From assembly GCA_028874075.1 (NCBI GenBank), contig JAPPLU010000005.1:1-52723 (forward strand): a stretch of 52,723 nt of DNA, read 5' to 3'. Position 1 is the first letter of the stretch; each line of letters starts with the position of its first letter. A model generated the notes under the pieces. It searched no databases and was not told the origin of the DNA. It was given only the letters and a program-made list of their open reading frames with translations. A program made the translations under genes and the position numbers. Positions 51,532 through 52,723 of the stretch are shown here, piece by piece. This DNA comes from Chloroflexota bacterium. Its GTDB lineage: Bacteria; Chloroflexota; Dehalococcoidia; Lucifugimonadales; UBA3495.

Positions 51532-52723
51532 CTTGAACCTCCCTCGCCAGCGGCGTCCTTGCGACGGCTGACGGGATTGCGCGGCTCCCGGGCCGGGGAT
51601 GGGGGATTTCCGTGGTGCGGCTCGCGCCCGGTGTGCCCGTCGTCGTTGGCCCCCTCGTTTTGCCCCTCCGCCAGCAGGCGGCGGTACTCGCCGACCTTCT
51701 CCTCTCCCATCATCTCGGCGGCGGTCAGACCCGCCAATCCGCCCACGGCGCGGGTGTAGGCGGCGCTGGCGGCCCGGATGCGCTCCGCCGCCGCCGGGTT
51801 GCCGTCGTCGGGCCTCCGCACCATCATGGAGAAGGCGGGCAGCCGTTCCGTGCCCACGGTGGCCCGCACGTAGCAGTGGTGCACGTCCAGGGACACGACG
51901 TCGTCCTCGGACACCCGGTCCTTGCCCAACTCCCACACCAGTTGCCGGGCGTCGCTGCCCGACACCTGGAACACCGCCAGGCAGCCCACGTTGGCCAGGA
52001 TGGTGTCCCGCATGGTCAGCGAGAGATCGTTCAGCTTGGCGAGGCTCTGGGTGGCCAGAATGAAGCTGGCCCCGAACTTGCCCAGTTCGCTGAGCATGGA
52101 CTCGTAATCGACGCCGGGCATGGACTGCATCTCGTCCACCACCACCAATGCCCCACGCCTTTCCTCCGGCGCCACGCCGCCCTGCTCCCGGATCACCGCG
52201 TCCACCAGGTTGAGGAGCGATGCGCCCACCAGGGCGGCCACGTCCCTTCCCACCACCCCCTGGGCGGTGGACACCAGCAGCACGCCGCCCTCGCGGATGG
52301 TCTGGCGCAGGTCGATGGTGGAGCGGGGCTGGCCCAGGACGGCCCTGGCTCTTTTCGACGAGGCGTAGTAGGAGAGGCGGGTCTGCACCGGGGCCAGGGC
52401 CTCGGCCCGGTACTGGCGGTGCCAGTTGCCGAAGTCCCGGCCCCACCACTCCAGGATGTAGGGATCGGAGACCCTGGCCAGGACTGAGGCGCGGAAGACT
52501 TCGTCGGAGAGGAGTTTCAGCCCGTCCAGGATGGTGTGCTGCTGGTCGTCGGCGGTGGACGGGTGGGCGTTGGCCTCGTGGAGGCTCTTCACCGTGTGCT
52601 CCAGGATGGACTGCATCCTCGGCCCCCACTGCTCCCACAGTCCCTTGGCCACCCTGATCACCGAGTCGGCGGTGCGGTCCCTATCGGCGAAGACGCGGGT
52701 GTCCAGCAGGTTGATGCCGGGGG
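51528..52723 (-). CDS. VirD4/HerA-like coupling ATPase of element B, C-terminal part
   Basis: The frame is open to the right edge, so the N-terminus, membrane helices and Walker A are outside. The visible 398 residues follow the element A protein very closely: LLSDEVFRASVLARV, LGQPRSTIDLRQTIREGG, the Walker B ALVVVDEMQSMPG, FILATQSLAKL and VLLVSTAQGVVGRD. Past the ATPase core the tails differ, this one being shorter (ending in a Pro/Arg/Gly-rich stretch). The two genes face each other across the window, showing the elements are homologous and inverted. Confidence 0.85.
   Translation of the reverse strand, partial: PGINLLDTRVFADRDRTADSVIRVAKGLWEQWGPRMQSILEHTVKSLHEANAHPSTADDQQHTILDGLKLLSDEVFRASVLARVSDPYILEWWGRDFGNWHRQYRAEALAPVQTRLSYYASSKRARAVLGQPRSTIDLRQTIREGGVLLVSTAQGVVGRDVAALVGASLLNLVDAVIREQGGVAPEERRGALVVVDEMQSMPGVDYESMLSELGKFGASFILATQSLAKLNDLSLTMRDTILANVGCLAVFQVSGSDARQLVWELGKDRVSEDDVVSLDVHHCYVRATVGTERLPAFSMMVRRPDDGNPAAAERIRAASAAYTRAVGGLAGLTAAEMMGEEKVGEYRRLLAEGQNEGANDDGHTGREPHHGNPPSPAREPRNPVSRRKDAAGEGGSR

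Overview
The window is a layered accessory region: a dense antiphage-type island on the left (about 1-32.7 kb, moderate GC, almost all on the minus strand) and two related, very GC-rich integrative elements on the right (about 33.7-52.7 kb). No rRNA, tRNA or housekeeping gene was found, so the host is uncertain. The frequent GTG and TTG starts, the replication-relaxation-type proteins next to a VirD4/HerA-like ATPase, and the many small HTH genes would fit a GC-rich Chloroflexota (Dehalococcoidia/SAR202-type) or an actinobacterium-like genome. This is inference only.

Left island. At 2-1042 is the 3' end of a methylase fused to a specificity domain, then a 1263-residue protein with a PD-(D/E)XK-like N-terminus (1300-5091). 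On the minus strand follow: a type I Mokosh pair (kinase-helicase mkoA and PLD nuclease mkoB, 10247-5242); a six-gene cassette at 21580-10694 (cysteine desulfurase, DUF4007, large AAA ATPase, dual-GHKL/histidine-kinase protein, receiver-like protein, DndC-like PAPS-reductase-family protein); and a four-gene cassette at 29579-22017 (excisionase-like HTH, PLD-SNF2 helicase, PIN nuclease, N6-adenine methylase). A broken replication-relaxation gene (29841-30746) and a dynamin-like GTPase gene (32665-30743) end the island. The six-gene cassette looks like a sulfur-dependent nucleic-acid modification or defence system joined to a two-component signalling pair. It matches no system I can name and is the best candidate for something undescribed.

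Right elements. Element A reads mostly left to right: a triple-HTH protein, a hypothetical protein, VirD4/HerA-like ATPase (37373), replication-relaxation protein (40063), DUF3800 protein (41777), a leftward string of five tiny mostly HTH genes (44034-42632), an ImmR/ImmA-like regulator pair (44291-45666), an RHH protein and a large serine recombinase cut off after its catalytic domain (45962 to about 46385). Element B starts at that break and reads right to left: VirD4-like ATPase (leaving the window at 52723), replication-relaxation protein running in frame into an Xre HTH, HTH gene, small gene, hicB-hicA, and an intact large serine recombinase (47963-46347). The simplest reading is that element B integrated into the recombinase gene of element A, leaving two homologous elements head to head.

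Tightly packed genes (4-base ATGA/GTGA overlaps at 6750, 15858, 40063, 43267, 43807, 44731, 48476 and 51528) support the operon assignments. All functions come from motifs read by eye; no database search was run.
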